The notes below the pieces were generated by a model, which saw only the letters and a list, made by a program, of their open reading frames with translations, was not told the origin of the DNA and searched no databases. Of a stretch of DNA of 64,000 nt, positions 46,244 through 57,476 are shown one piece after another; position 1 is the first letter of the stretch, and each line of letters starts with the position of its first letter. Origin of the DNA: Kitasatospora herbaricolor (lineage in GTDB: Bacteria > Actinomycetota > Actinomycetes > Streptomycetales > Streptomycetaceae); the NCBI RefSeq assembly GCF_030813695.1, contig NZ_JAUSVA010000002.1, forward strand, positions 6,138,001 through 6,202,000. The letters are read 5' to 3'. A program made the translations under genes and the position numbers.

Positions 46244-46896
46244 CGGCCGGCTCCTGGACGGGAGCGCCGGTCCGGGTCGCACCGCCGGCGCCCCGCGCCC
46301 CCGCCGACCTGCTCGACGGCATCGCCCGGTGGGGCACCATGCCCACCGACGCGGGCGACTTCCGGCTGCGGCCCGTCCGGCTCGCCCCCGACCTCGGCCT
46401 GCTCGTCGGCTGGATGAACGACCCCGAGGTGGCCGCCTTCTGGGAGCTCGACGGGCCGCCCGCCACCACCGAGCACCACCTGCGCGGACAACTGGAGGGC
46501 GACGGCCGCAGCGTGCCCTGCATGGGCCTGCTGGACGGCACGCCGATGAGCTACTGGGAGGTCTACCGGGCCGACCTGGACCCGCTCGCCCGCCACTACC
46601 CGGCCCGCCCGCACGACACCGGGGTCCACCTGCTGCTCGGCCCGTCCCGGGCCCGCGGCCGGGGCCTCGGCACGATGCTGCTGGACGCCGTCGCGGAGCG
46701 GATCCTGCGGGTCCGCCCGCGCTGCACCCGGGTGGTCGCCGAACCCGACGTGCGCAACCTGCCGTCCGTCCGGGCCTTCGAGCGGGCCGGGTTCCGGCTC
46801 ACCGCCGAACTCGACCTGCCCACCAAGCGCGCCGCCCTGATGATCCGCCAACGCCCGCCCGGCCGCCCGGCCCAGGCGCCGCCGCCCCTCCCCTAG
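46240..46896 (+). CDS. AlcB/IucB/DesC-type hydroxylamine N-acyltransferase
   Basis: The product (218 aa) belongs to the siderophore acyltransferase branch of GNAT: FRLRPVRLAPDLGLLVGWMNDPEVAAFWE, MSYWEVYRADLDPLARHYPARPHDTGVHLLLGP, RGRGLGTMLLD, VVAEPDVRN and DLPTKRAALM. These enzymes acylate an N-hydroxy amine to make the iron-binding hydroxamate, with acetyl- or succinyl-CoA as donor. The GTG start overlaps the upstream stop. It is followed by the hydroxylase gene after 15 nt. Confidence 0.9.
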   Translation: MTAGSWTGAPVRVAPPAPRAPADLLDGIARWGTMPTDAGDFRLRPVRLAPDLGLLVGWMNDPEVAAFWELDGPPATTEHHLRGQLEGDGRSVPCMGLLDGTPMSYWEVYRADLDPLARHYPARPHDTGVHLLLGPSRARGRGLGTMLLDAVAERILRVRPRCTRVVAEPDVRNLPSVRAFERAGFRLTAELDLPTKRAALMIRQRPPGRPAQAPPPLP

Positions 46897-46911
46897 GAAT
46901 CCCCCTCCGAC

Positions 46912-48339
46912 ATGGAAACGCCCACCCCCGACCCCTACGACCTGCTCGGCGTCGGCATCGGCCCCTTCAACCTCTCGCTCGCCGCGCTGGCGGACGGGGC
47001 CGCCGGCCTGAGCACGCTGTTCTGCGAGGCCCGTCCGGAGTTCCGCTGGCACCCGGGGATGCTGGTCGAAGGCGCCCGGATGCAGGTGCCCTTCCTCGCC
47101 GACCTGGTCTCGCTGGTCGACCCGACCAGCCCCTGGTCCTTCCTCAACTACCTGCGCGAGCAGGACCGGCTCTTCCCGTTCTACTTCGCCGAGCGCTTCC
47201 AGCTGCCCCGCCGCGAGTACGACCACTACTGCCGCTGGGCCGCCGAACGCCTGCCCGCCTGCCGGTTCGGCACCGAGGTCACCGCGCTGCGCTGGACCGG
47301 CGGTCTGTTCGCGGCCGAGCTGACCGACACCACCACCGGCGCCCGGCGGACGGTGCGCGCCCGCAACGTCGTCCTCGGGGTCGGTACCCGCCCGGTGCTG
47401 CCGGAGGCCTTCGGCGCGCTGGCGGGGCATCGGCGGGCCTGGCACTCGGCGGACTACCTGGACCGCCGGCGCGAGCTGGACGACGCCCGGGACATCACCG
47501 TGGTCGGCTCCGGGCAGTCCGGCGCGGAGGTCTTCCTGGACCTGCTGCGCCGGCGCGGCGAGGACGGCACCCGGCTGCGCTGGCTCACCCGCACCCGGGC
47601 GCTGGCCCCGATGGAGTACTCCAAGCTCGGCCTGGAGCACTTCACCCCCGACTACACCCGGTACTTCCACGCGCTGCCCGCCGCCGTCCGCGACGAACTG
47701 GTCACCGCCCAGTGGCAGTTGCACAAGGCCGCCAGCGCCGAGACGCTCGCCGAGATCCACGACCACCTGTACGAGCGGACGATCGGCCGCCCGATCGACT
47801 CGGCCCCGGTGGAGATCACCCCCGGCACCGCGGTCACCGACGCCCGGCCGGCCCCCGGCGGCGAGGGCCTCGAACTGCGCTGCCGGCACGTCGACTCGGC
47901 CGCCGAGCACGTGCTGCGCACCGACGCCGTGGTGCTCGCCACCGGCTACCGGGCCGCCCGTCCGGCCGCGCTCGGGCCGCTGGCCGACCTGATCGACTGG
48001 GACGGGACCGGCCGCTACCGGGTCGGCCTGGACCACCGTGTCGCCACTCTCCCGGAGTTGACCGGCGGGCTGTACGTTCAGAACGCCGAACTGCACACCC
48101 ACGGCGTCGGCACCCCCGACCTCGGGCTCGGAGCGCACCGGGCCGCCGTGATCCTCAACGCCGTCGCCGGCCGGACCGTCCACCGGCTGCCCGCCCGCAC
48201 CGCCTGGACCGGCTTCGCCCCGCCCGTGGCCGCCCCGCACACCGCGGCCGGTGGCGGCGGATCCGGCACCACCGCCCCGACCACCACAGGCTTCCCACGA
48301 CCCCAGGAGTGGCCCCGTGCCGCAGCAGCCAGCCGCTGA
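46912..48339 (+). CDS. L-lysine/diamine N-hydroxylase (IucD/SidA/DesB family)
   Basis: The product (475 aa) is an FAD- and NADPH-dependent N-monooxygenase making an N-hydroxy amine, the first step to hydroxamates. It has FAD motif GVGIGPFNLSLAAL (14-27), EFRWHPGMLVEGARMQVPFLADLVSLVDPTSPWSF typical of the family, NADPH motif VVGSGQSGAEVFLDLL and the ATGYR motif. The substrate (lysine, ornithine, cadaverine or putrescine) is not predictable by eye. Its 3' end overlaps the next gene by 23 nt. Confidence 0.92.
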   Translation: METPTPDPYDLLGVGIGPFNLSLAALADGAAGLSTLFCEARPEFRWHPGMLVEGARMQVPFLADLVSLVDPTSPWSFLNYLREQDRLFPFYFAERFQLPRREYDHYCRWAAERLPACRFGTEVTALRWTGGLFAAELTDTTTGARRTVRARNVVLGVGTRPVLPEAFGALAGHRRAWHSADYLDRRRELDDARDITVVGSGQSGAEVFLDLLRRRGEDGTRLRWLTRTRALAPMEYSKLGLEHFTPDYTRYFHALPAAVRDELVTAQWQLHKAASAETLAEIHDHLYERTIGRPIDSAPVEITPGTAVTDARPAPGGEGLELRCRHVDSAAEHVLRTDAVVLATGYRAARPAALGPLADLIDWDGTGRYRVGLDHRVATLPELTGGLYVQNAELHTHGVGTPDLGLGAHRAAVILNAVAGRTVHRLPARTAWTGFAPPVAAPHTAAGGGGSGTTAPTTTGFPRPQEWPRAAAASR

Positions 48340-50143
48340 GCCGCCGCTGTACCTGCCCCCGCAGCTCACCCCGGAGCACTGGCAGCGGGCCCGCCGGGCG
48401 ATGCTGGCCAAGATGCTGGGGGAGTTCGCGTACGAGGAGCTCGTCACCCCGGTCGCCGAGGCCGACGGCCGCCACCTGCTCACCCTGCCCGGCGCGGTGA
48501 CCTACCGCTTCACCGCCCGCCGCGGTGCCTACGGGAGCTGGCAGGTCGACCCGGCCTCCCTGCACTGCTCGCACGACCCCGACCTGGACCCGCTGCGCTT
48601 CGTCCAGTTCGCCCGCCACGAACTCGGCCTCGGCGGCGACACCACCGGCCACCTGGTCCGCGAGCTCACCGCCACGCTGCTCGCCGACGCCCACCAGCTG
48701 GCCACCGCGCCGACCGCCGCCGAGCTGGCCGACCTCGGCCACACCGAGCTGGAGGGCCGCCAGGGCGGGCACCCCTGGATCGTGCCCAACAAGGGCCGGC
48801 TCGGCTTCTCCGCCGCCGACGCCGCCCGCTGGGCCCCGGAGGCCCGCACCCCCCGGCCGCTGCCCTGGATCGCCGTGCACAAGCGGCTCGCCGCCTACCG
48901 CGGGGTGCCCGGCCTGGAGACCCCGGAGCAGCTGTACCGGGCCGAGCTGGACGACCCCGCCGCACTGCGCGCGGTGCTCGGCGACAGGGCCGAGGACTAC
49001 CTGCTGCTGCCGGTGCACCCCTGGCAGTGGGACGAGACGGTGGTGCCGCTCTTCGCCCCCTGGATCGCCGCGGGGGAGATCGTGCCGCTGCCCTCCGACG
49101 GAGACCTGCGGCTGCCCCAGCAGTCCATCCGCTCCTTCTTCAACGTCAGCCGGCCGGACCGCTGCACCGTGAAACTGCCGCTCGCCATCCTCAACACCCT
49201 GGTCTGGCGCGGCCTGCCGACCGAGCGCACCCTGGTGGCGCCGGCCGTGACCGGCTGGATCCACGGGCTGCGGGACGGCGACGCCTTCCTGCGGGACGAG
49301 TGCCGGGTGATCCTGCTCGGCGAGATCGCCTCCGTCACCGTCGACCACCCGGTCTACCGGGAGCTGCCCGAGGCGCCCTACCAGTACAAGGAACTGCTCG
49401 GGGCGATCTGGCGGGAGCCGCTCGGGCCCTCCCTCGACCCGGGCGAGCGGGCCCGCACGCTGGCCGCCCTGCTGCAGTGCGGCCGGGACGGCCGGGCGCT
49501 GACCGCCGAGCTGATCGCCCGCTCCGGGCTCGGCCCGCGGGAGTGGGTGAGCCGGCTGTTCGGCGCGATGCTCCCGCCGCTGCTGCACTTCCTGTACCGC
49601 TACGGCACCGTCTTCTCCCCGCACGGCGAGAACGCCATCGTGGTGTTCGACGCGCACGACGTGCCCGTCCGGCTGGCCGTCAAGGACTTCGTCGACGACG
49701 TCAACCTCAGCGACCAGGACCTGCCCGAGCTGCGCGGCATCCCCGCGGAGGTGGCCGGCGTCCTGCTGCGCGACCGGCCGGACTTCCTCTGCCAGTTCCT
49801 GCACTCCGGCCTCTTCATCGGCGTCTACCGCTACCTCGCGCCGCTGCTCGACCAGCAGCTCGGCCTGCCCGAGGCCGAGTTCTGGGCGCTGCTGCGCGAG
49901 GAGATCCTGCGCTACCAGGCCCGCTTCCCCGAGCTGCGCGAGCGCTTCGAACTCTTCGACCTGTTCCTGCCGGCCATCGACCGGCTCTGCCTCAACCGCA
50001 ACCGGCTCCTGCTCGACGGCTACCGGGACCGCCCGGAGCGGCCGCACGCGGCCGTGCACGGACAGGTGCCCAACGCGCTGCACCCCGGCGTGCTGGCGGC
50101 GATGCCCGGGCAGCGGAGCCGGATTGTCAGTGCCGCGCCGTAG
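48317..50143 (+). CDS. IucA/IucC family NIS siderophore synthetase, second copy (DesD-like)
   Basis: The product (608 aa) starts at GTG 48317 with AGGAG 7 nt upstream, inside the hydroxylase gene. Motifs include LLPVHPWQWDE, PLPSDGDLRLPQQSIRSFFNV, KLPLAILNTLVWRGLP and a C-terminal FhuF-like region with HGENAIVVFDAHDVPVRLAVKDFVDD. It resembles the DesD-type synthetases that oligomerise and cyclise N-hydroxy-N-acyl diamines. The last 20 bases overlap the RecA-NDp promoter of the next gene. Confidence 0.92.
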   Translation: MPQQPAAEPPLYLPPQLTPEHWQRARRAMLAKMLGEFAYEELVTPVAEADGRHLLTLPGAVTYRFTARRGAYGSWQVDPASLHCSHDPDLDPLRFVQFARHELGLGGDTTGHLVRELTATLLADAHQLATAPTAAELADLGHTELEGRQGGHPWIVPNKGRLGFSAADAARWAPEARTPRPLPWIAVHKRLAAYRGVPGLETPEQLYRAELDDPAALRAVLGDRAEDYLLLPVHPWQWDETVVPLFAPWIAAGEIVPLPSDGDLRLPQQSIRSFFNVSRPDRCTVKLPLAILNTLVWRGLPTERTLVAPAVTGWIHGLRDGDAFLRDECRVILLGEIASVTVDHPVYRELPEAPYQYKELLGAIWREPLGPSLDPGERARTLAALLQCGRDGRALTAELIARSGLGPREWVSRLFGAMLPPLLHFLYRYGTVFSPHGENAIVVFDAHDVPVRLAVKDFVDDVNLSDQDLPELRGIPAEVAGVLLRDRPDFLCQFLHSGLFIGVYRYLAPLLDQQLGLPEAEFWALLREEILRYQARFPELRERFELFDLFLPAIDRLCLNRNRLLLDGYRDRPERPHAAVHGQVPNALHPGVLAAMPGQRSRIVSAAP

Positions 50144-50146
50144 GGT
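50124..50146 (+). promoter_or_regulatory. RecA-NDp (PafBC-type) promoter of the dinG-like gene
   Basis: TTGTCAGTG (50124-50132), 8 nt, then TAGGGT (50141-50146) exactly match tTGTCRgtg-N8-TAnnnT. Its -35 half lies inside the end of the siderophore synthetase gene. The ATG follows at 50156. Confidence 0.85.
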
Positions 50147-50155
50147 GGGAGGGCG

Positions 50156-52264
50156 ATGACGAACGACTCCCAACCCCAGCCCCTGCCCGGTGACGACGAG
50201 GCCGAGCCCGCCGACGCACCCGCGGTGAAGCGCTCCCGCCTGCCGGACCTGCTGCACGCCGCCGTGGCCGCGGTCGGCGGCGTGGAGCGCCCCGGCCAGG
50301 TCCGGATGGCCGAGGCCGTGGCCGACGCCGTCGACCACGGCGAGCACCTGCTCGTCCAGGCCGGCACCGGCACCGGAAAGTCCCTCGCCTACCTGGTGCC
50401 GGCGCTCGCGCACGGCGACAAGGTGGTGGTCGCCACGGCCACCCTCGCGCTCCAGCGCCAGCTGGTGGAACGGGACTTGCCCCGGACGGTCGACGCGCTG
50501 CACCCGGTGCTGCGCCGCCGCCCGCAGTTCGCGATGCTCAAGGGCCGCTCCAACTACCTCTGCCTGCACCGGGCGCACGAGGGCACCCCGAGCGAGGAGG
50601 GCGAGGGGCTGTTCGACCCGGTCGAGGCGCTCGGCGGCCCCACCGGCAAGCTCGGCCGGGACGTCCTGCGGCTGCGGGAATGGGCCGACGAGACCGAGAC
50701 CGGCGACCGCGACGACCTCACCCCCGGCGTCTCCGACAAGGCCTGGGCCCAGCTCTCGGTCACCTCCAAGGAGTGCCTGGGCGCGACCAGATGCGCGTAC
50801 GGCCAGGAGTGCTTCGCCGAGAAGGCCCGCGAGCGGGCCAAGCTGGCGGACGTCGTCGTCACCAACCACGCGATGCTGGCGATCGACGCGATCGAGGGCG
50901 CGCCGGTGCTGCCCGAGCACGCCATGCTGATCGTCGACGAGGCGCACGAGCTGGTGAACCGGGTGACCGGCGCGGCCACCGCCGAGCTGACCGTCGGCGC
51001 CGTGAACCGGGCGGTGAAGCGGGCCGCCCGGCTGGCCAACGAGAAGGCGGTGGACGCCCTCCAGGCGGCCGCCGAGAGCTACCACGGGCTGATGGAGACG
51101 GCGCAGCCCGGCCGGGTCGAGGAACTGCCCGAGTACCTCTCCTACGCGGTCTCGGCGATCCGGGACGCCGCCCGGCAGGTGATCACCTCGCTGGGGGAGA
51201 CCAGGGACAAGGCCCTCACCGACGAGGACGCCGTCCGCAAGCAGGCGATGGCCTCCGCCGACACCCTGCACGAGACGGCCGAGCGGCTGCTCGCCGAGTC
51301 CGAGTACGACGTGGTCTGGATCGAGCGCTCCGACCGCTTCGGCCCCGGCACGGCCTCGCTGCGGGTGGCGCCGCTGAACGTCGCCGGGCTGCTGCGGGAG
51401 AACCTCTACAAGGAGCGCTCGGTCGTCCTCACCTCGGCCACCCTCAAGCTGGGCGGTGACTTCAACGGGGTGGCCGGCTCGCTCGGCCTGCCCGGCGAGG
51501 GCCGGCTGGCGGACGTCCGCACCCCTCAGGACCCGGAGCCGGAGTTCGGTGAGGACACCCCGCCGTACTGGCGCGGGATCGACGTGGGCTCGCCCTTCGA
51601 CTATCCCAAGCAGGGCATCCTCTACGTCGCCAAGCACCTGCCCCCGCCGGGCCGCGAGCCCGACCGGCCGGAGATGCTGGCCGAGCTGGAGGAGCTGATC
51701 GGCGCGGCCGGCGGCCGCACCCTCGGGCTGTTCTCCTCGATGCGGGCGGCGCAGGCGGCGGCCGAGGCGATGCGCGAGCGGCTGGACAACCGGATCCTGC
51801 TGCAGGGCGAGGACACCCTCGGCGAGCTGATCCGCGACTTCGCCTCCGAGCCGGAGGCCTGCCTGTTCGGCACCCTCTCGCTCTGGCAGGGCGTCGACGT
51901 GCCGGGCTCCGCCTGCCAACTGGTGGTGATGGACCGGATCCCGTTCCCACGGCCGGACGATCCGCTGATGAGTGCCCGGCAGAAGGCGGTTGAGGAGGCG
52001 GGCGGCAACGGCTTCATGGCGGTCGCGGCCAACCATGCGGCGCTGCTGATGGCGCAGGGCGCCGGCCGGCTGGTGCGGGCCGTGGACGACCGCGGGGTGG
52101 TGGCGGTGCTGGACCCGAGGCTGGCCACCGCCCGGTACGGCAGCTACTTCCGTTCGTCGATGCCGGAGTTCTGGTACACCACCGACCGCAACCAGGTGCG
52201 GCGCTCGCTGGCCGCGATCGACGCCTCGGCCCCGGAGCCGCGTCCGGTCGCCAAGCGCGGCTGA
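50156..52264 (+). CDS. dinG: DinG/XPD-like ATP-dependent DNA helicase
   Basis: The product (702 aa) is a superfamily 2 helicase: Walker A AGTGTGKS (K75), DEAH box 261-264 (IVDEAHELVNR), and LTSATLKLGGDF and QGVDVPG in motifs IV-VI. Four cysteines between motifs Ia and II (LCLHR, ECLGA, RCAYG, ECFAE) fit an iron-sulphur cluster as in XPD/DinG. GGGAGGG precedes the ATG. It follows the siderophore operon by 12 nt but has its own damage-type promoter. Such helicases act on R-loops and damaged DNA. Confidence 0.92.
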   Translation: MTNDSQPQPLPGDDEAEPADAPAVKRSRLPDLLHAAVAAVGGVERPGQVRMAEAVADAVDHGEHLLVQAGTGTGKSLAYLVPALAHGDKVVVATATLALQRQLVERDLPRTVDALHPVLRRRPQFAMLKGRSNYLCLHRAHEGTPSEEGEGLFDPVEALGGPTGKLGRDVLRLREWADETETGDRDDLTPGVSDKAWAQLSVTSKECLGATRCAYGQECFAEKARERAKLADVVVTNHAMLAIDAIEGAPVLPEHAMLIVDEAHELVNRVTGAATAELTVGAVNRAVKRAARLANEKAVDALQAAAESYHGLMETAQPGRVEELPEYLSYAVSAIRDAARQVITSLGETRDKALTDEDAVRKQAMASADTLHETAERLLAESEYDVVWIERSDRFGPGTASLRVAPLNVAGLLRENLYKERSVVLTSATLKLGGDFNGVAGSLGLPGEGRLADVRTPQDPEPEFGEDTPPYWRGIDVGSPFDYPKQGILYVAKHLPPPGREPDRPEMLAELEELIGAAGGRTLGLFSSMRAAQAAAEAMRERLDNRILLQGEDTLGELIRDFASEPEACLFGTLSLWQGVDVPGSACQLVVMDRIPFPRPDDPLMSARQKAVEEAGGNGFMAVAANHAALLMAQGAGRLVRAVDDRGVVAVLDPRLATARYGSYFRSSMPEFWYTTDRNQVRRSLAAIDASAPEPRPVAKRG

Positions 52265-52320
52265 GCGGCGGTTCCGGGTCGTTCGGGGCCGCCCCTGGCG
52301 GCCCGGGGCGGGCGGGCATG

Positions 52321-52362
52321 ACAGAGGGGGCTCCGGCTGCGACCGGAGTCCCCCTCATCTGT
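52321..52362. terminator. hairpin between dinG and lexA
   Basis: GAGGGGGCTCCGG (52324-52336) pairs with CCGGAG-T-CCCCCTC (52343-52356), 13 bp with one bulge and a 6-nt loop; flanking ACAGA/TCTGT extends it. It lies between convergent genes. Confidence 0.75.
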
Positions 52363-52415
52363 GGTCGGCTCAGCTGGGCCCGGCCGGCGGTCCGGCGGTG
52401 CTCCCCGCCGGCGGG

Positions 52416-53300
52416 TCAGAGCCGGCGCAGCACCGCCACGACCTTGCCCAGGATGGTCGCGTTGTCGCCGGGGATGGGGTCGTAGGCCGGGTTGTGCGGC
52501 ATCAGCCAGATCCGCCCGTCCTCGCGCTTGAGGCGCTTGACGGTGGCCTCACCGTCGATCATGGCGGCCACGATGTCGCCGTTCTCGGCGACCGGCTGGC
52601 GGCGGACGGTGACCCAGTCGCCGTCGCAGATGGCGGCCTCGATCATCGAGTCGCCGCGCACGGTCAGGGCGAAGAGCTCGCCCTCGCCGACCAGCTGACG
52701 GGGGAGCGGGAAGACGTCCTCGACGGTCTGCTCGGCGAGGATCGGGCCACCGGCCGCGATCCGGCCGACCAGCGGCACGTACGAGGTGGACGGGCGGCCC
52801 GCCGTCTCGGCGGTGTTGGGCCGGGCGACCTCGACCCCGCGCACCTCGTAGGCCCGCGGGCGGTGCGGGTCGCGGCGCAGGAACCCCTTGCGCTCCAGGG
52901 CCATCAGCTGGTGGGCGACCGAGGAGGTGCTGGACAGGCCGACGGCCTGGCCGATCTCGCGCATGCTCGGCGGGTAGCCCCGGCGCTGGACGGAGTCCCT
53001 GATGACCTCGATGACCCGGCGCTGGCGTTCGGTCAGCCCGGCCTCGTCGGTGCGGATGCCGGGCGGGCGGCCGGGCAGCGAGCGGGTGGGTGCCGGGTGG
53101 CCGAGAGCGGCGTCCTGGGTGCTGGAGTGCTCGATCGGCTGGTCGGGGACGCGGCTCACGCCGGGGACGGCCGGGCCGGCCTGGCGGTGGTCTTCGCTAC
53201 GGTCCATGCTGTGGTCCACACTCTGGTTCGTGGTGCGCTGCCCCACCTTGAGCTGGGTGTGTTCCTGCACCGGGATGGTGTTGCTTTCGATCGTGTTCAC
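52416..53300 (-). CDS. lexA: SOS repressor LexA
   Basis: The product (294 aa) represses the SOS regulon and self-cleaves with RecA. It has a winged HTH (~88-152, LTERQRRVIEVIRDSVQRRG), cleavage site A183-G184, catalytic S218 (RGDSM) and K255 (TVKRLKRE). The N-terminal ~75 residues before SLPGRPPGIR are polar and longer than in most LexA proteins. GTG 53300 has GAGAGGGG upstream. A LexA box (53368-53383) lies upstream, allowing autoregulation. Confidence 0.96.
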   Translation of the reverse strand: MNTIESNTIPVQEHTQLKVGQRTTNQSVDHSMDRSEDHRQAGPAVPGVSRVPDQPIEHSSTQDAALGHPAPTRSLPGRPPGIRTDEAGLTERQRRVIEVIRDSVQRRGYPPSMREIGQAVGLSSTSSVAHQLMALERKGFLRRDPHRPRAYEVRGVEVARPNTAETAGRPSTSYVPLVGRIAAGGPILAEQTVEDVFPLPRQLVGEGELFALTVRGDSMIEAAICDGDWVTVRRQPVAENGDIVAAMIDGEATVKRLKREDGRIWLMPHNPAYDPIPGDNATILGKVVAVLRRL

Positions 53301-53367
53301 GGCGGCCCCTCTCGACGGATGTCCTCCCCTTTTCCAGCCCAACGGCACCACCTATCGAAAGGTTGCG

Positions 53368-53383
53368 CCAAACACACGTTCGA
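53368..53383. promoter_or_regulatory. LexA box upstream of lexA
   Basis: CCAAACACACGTTCGA contains, on the minus strand, CGAAC-N4-GTTTG, one base from the consensus CGAAC-N4-GTTCG. It lies ~70 nt before the lexA start. Confidence 0.7.
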
Positions 53384-53430
53384 GTGAATTATTCGAGAGT
53401 TGACACACTCGATCAAGGCTTTGTTGTACA

Positions 53431-53446
53431 TCGATTAAATGTTCGA
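53431..53446. promoter_or_regulatory. second LexA-like palindrome in the lexA-nrdR region
   Basis: TCGATTAAATGTTCGA is a partial palindrome with a full GTTCG half and a degenerate CGATT half. It lies in the AT-rich centre of the region. Confidence 0.4.
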
Positions 53447-53500
53447 CTGCACAAGTCTAATCCGGGGCGGCGCGCCTGGGTGGCCGGATCCCCCCAAGAC

Positions 53501-53544
53501 CTAGATCTAGTGGCTAGAGTGCTCCTCGGACCCACAAGTTGTGG
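53501..53544. promoter_or_regulatory. two palindromes resembling tandem NrdR boxes
   Basis: CTAGATCTAG (53501-53510, perfect) and CCACAAGTTGTGG (53532-53544, perfect around one base) have centres ~32 bp apart, close to three helical turns, as in NrdR tandem boxes. The second overlaps the candidate -35 of nrdR. Confidence 0.55.
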
Positions 53545-53569
53545 TCGACCCCCTCGCATCGCGTAGACT
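53540..53569 (+). promoter_or_regulatory. candidate nrdR(J) promoter
   Basis: TTGTGG (53540-53545) and TAGACT (53564-53569) are separated by 18 nt. The leader to GTG 53610 would be ~35 nt. Confidence 0.55.
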
Positions 53570-53609
53570 CGTCGGGGTCCGCACGTCATGCCAGGGAGGG
53601 AATCCTCAG

Positions 53610-54107
53610 GTGCACTGCCCCTTCTGTAGGCACTCCGACAGTCGCGTCGTCGACAGTCGCACCACCGACGACGGCAGCTCGATCCGCCGCCGCCGCCAGT
53701 GCCCCGACTGCAGCCGCCGATTCACCACGGTGGAGACGGCCGCGCTGATGGTCGTCAAGCGCAGCGGCGTCACCGAGCCGTTCAGCCGGGAGAAGGTCAT
53801 CTCCGGGGTCCGCAAGGCCTGCCAGGGCCGCCCGGTCACCGAGGACGCCCTCGCCCAGCTCGGCCAGCGGGTCGAGGAGTGCCTGCGGGCCAGCGGCAGT
53901 GCCGAACTCTCGACACACGACGTCGGGCTCGCCATACTCGGTCCGCTCAAGGACCTCGACGTGGTCGCCTACCTGCGCTTCGCCAGCGTGTACCGGGCGT
54001 ACGACGGACTCGAAGACTTCGAGGCCGCCATCGCGGAACTCCGCGCCGAGCAGGCCTTCGCCCTGGAGGGCGGCGCCCCGGTGCCGGCCCCCGCCGCCGC
54101 GTCCTGA
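53610..54107 (+). CDS. nrdR: transcriptional repressor NrdR
   Basis: The product (165 aa) represses ribonucleotide reductase genes in response to dATP/ATP. It has an N-terminal zinc ribbon (C3, C6, C31, C34, HCPFCRHSDSRVVDSR) and an ATP-cone (~46-135, ALMVVKRSGVTEPFSREKVISGVRKAC). GTG 53610 has GGGAGGG 9 nt upstream. nrdJ follows 243 nt downstream. In S. coelicolor nrdR and nrdJ are cotranscribed. Confidence 0.96.
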   Translation: MHCPFCRHSDSRVVDSRTTDDGSSIRRRRQCPDCSRRFTTVETAALMVVKRSGVTEPFSREKVISGVRKACQGRPVTEDALAQLGQRVEECLRASGSAELSTHDVGLAILGPLKDLDVVAYLRFASVYRAYDGLEDFEAAIAELRAEQAFALEGGAPVPAPAAAS

Positions 54108-54350
54108 CCGGCGGCACCCGCACGACCCCAACCGGTGCGTCCATCGACGCGGCGGCGTAACACCGACGTACTACAACCGTACCGACCGGCCCTCCGGGGC
54201 TGACGCGTGCCCGAAATCTGGGCACAGAACACCACAAACCGTGCGGTAGCAGCCGGCGACCCGGCTGTCCGCACACCAGGAGAAGCGAACCAGCGGCACC
54301 CCGGAAGCAAAGGGGCGCCGAGGGCGTTTGCCCAGGAGGAGGAGCGAGAA

Positions 54351-57242
<2,892 letters not shown>

Positions 57243-57327
57243 TCCCGGGCGCGGCCCGCGTGCCCCGGTGCTGAGTTCCGCCCGCCGGGGAGGCCGGGCC
57301 GCGACCGCTCGCGGTACCGCAGTGTGA

Positions 57328-57360
57328 CGAAGGGCGCCGACCACCGGTCGGCGCCCTTCG
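57328..57360. terminator. perfect 15-bp hairpin after nrdJ
   Basis: Arms 57328-57342 and 57346-57360 are exactly complementary around a 3-nt loop (ACC). The rest of 57243-57476 has no other supported feature. Confidence 0.8.
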
Positions 57361-57476
57361 CGCTGCCCGCCCGGGCGGCGCGTGGCCGGTCCGGGCATCC
57401 CCCGCCCGGGGGGATGTCACGTTCCGGCGGGCTGTCCGGTCGTTCTTGTCGAAGGACGACGGGAGAAGGGACAGTC

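Noticed and set aside
48155..52036. 1293-aa minus-strand frame across the siderophore synthetase and dinG
   Set aside because: It spans two well-defined plus-strand genes and has composition typical of antisense frames.
54108..54350. Cobalamin riboswitch before nrdJ
   Set aside because: I looked for the B12-box and its hairpins and saw none. Class II reductase genes often lack it.
57450..57470. RecA-NDp motif at TTGTCGAAG before the NAD(P)-binding gene
   Set aside because: Only TTGTC matches; the GTG and a correctly spaced -10 are missing.
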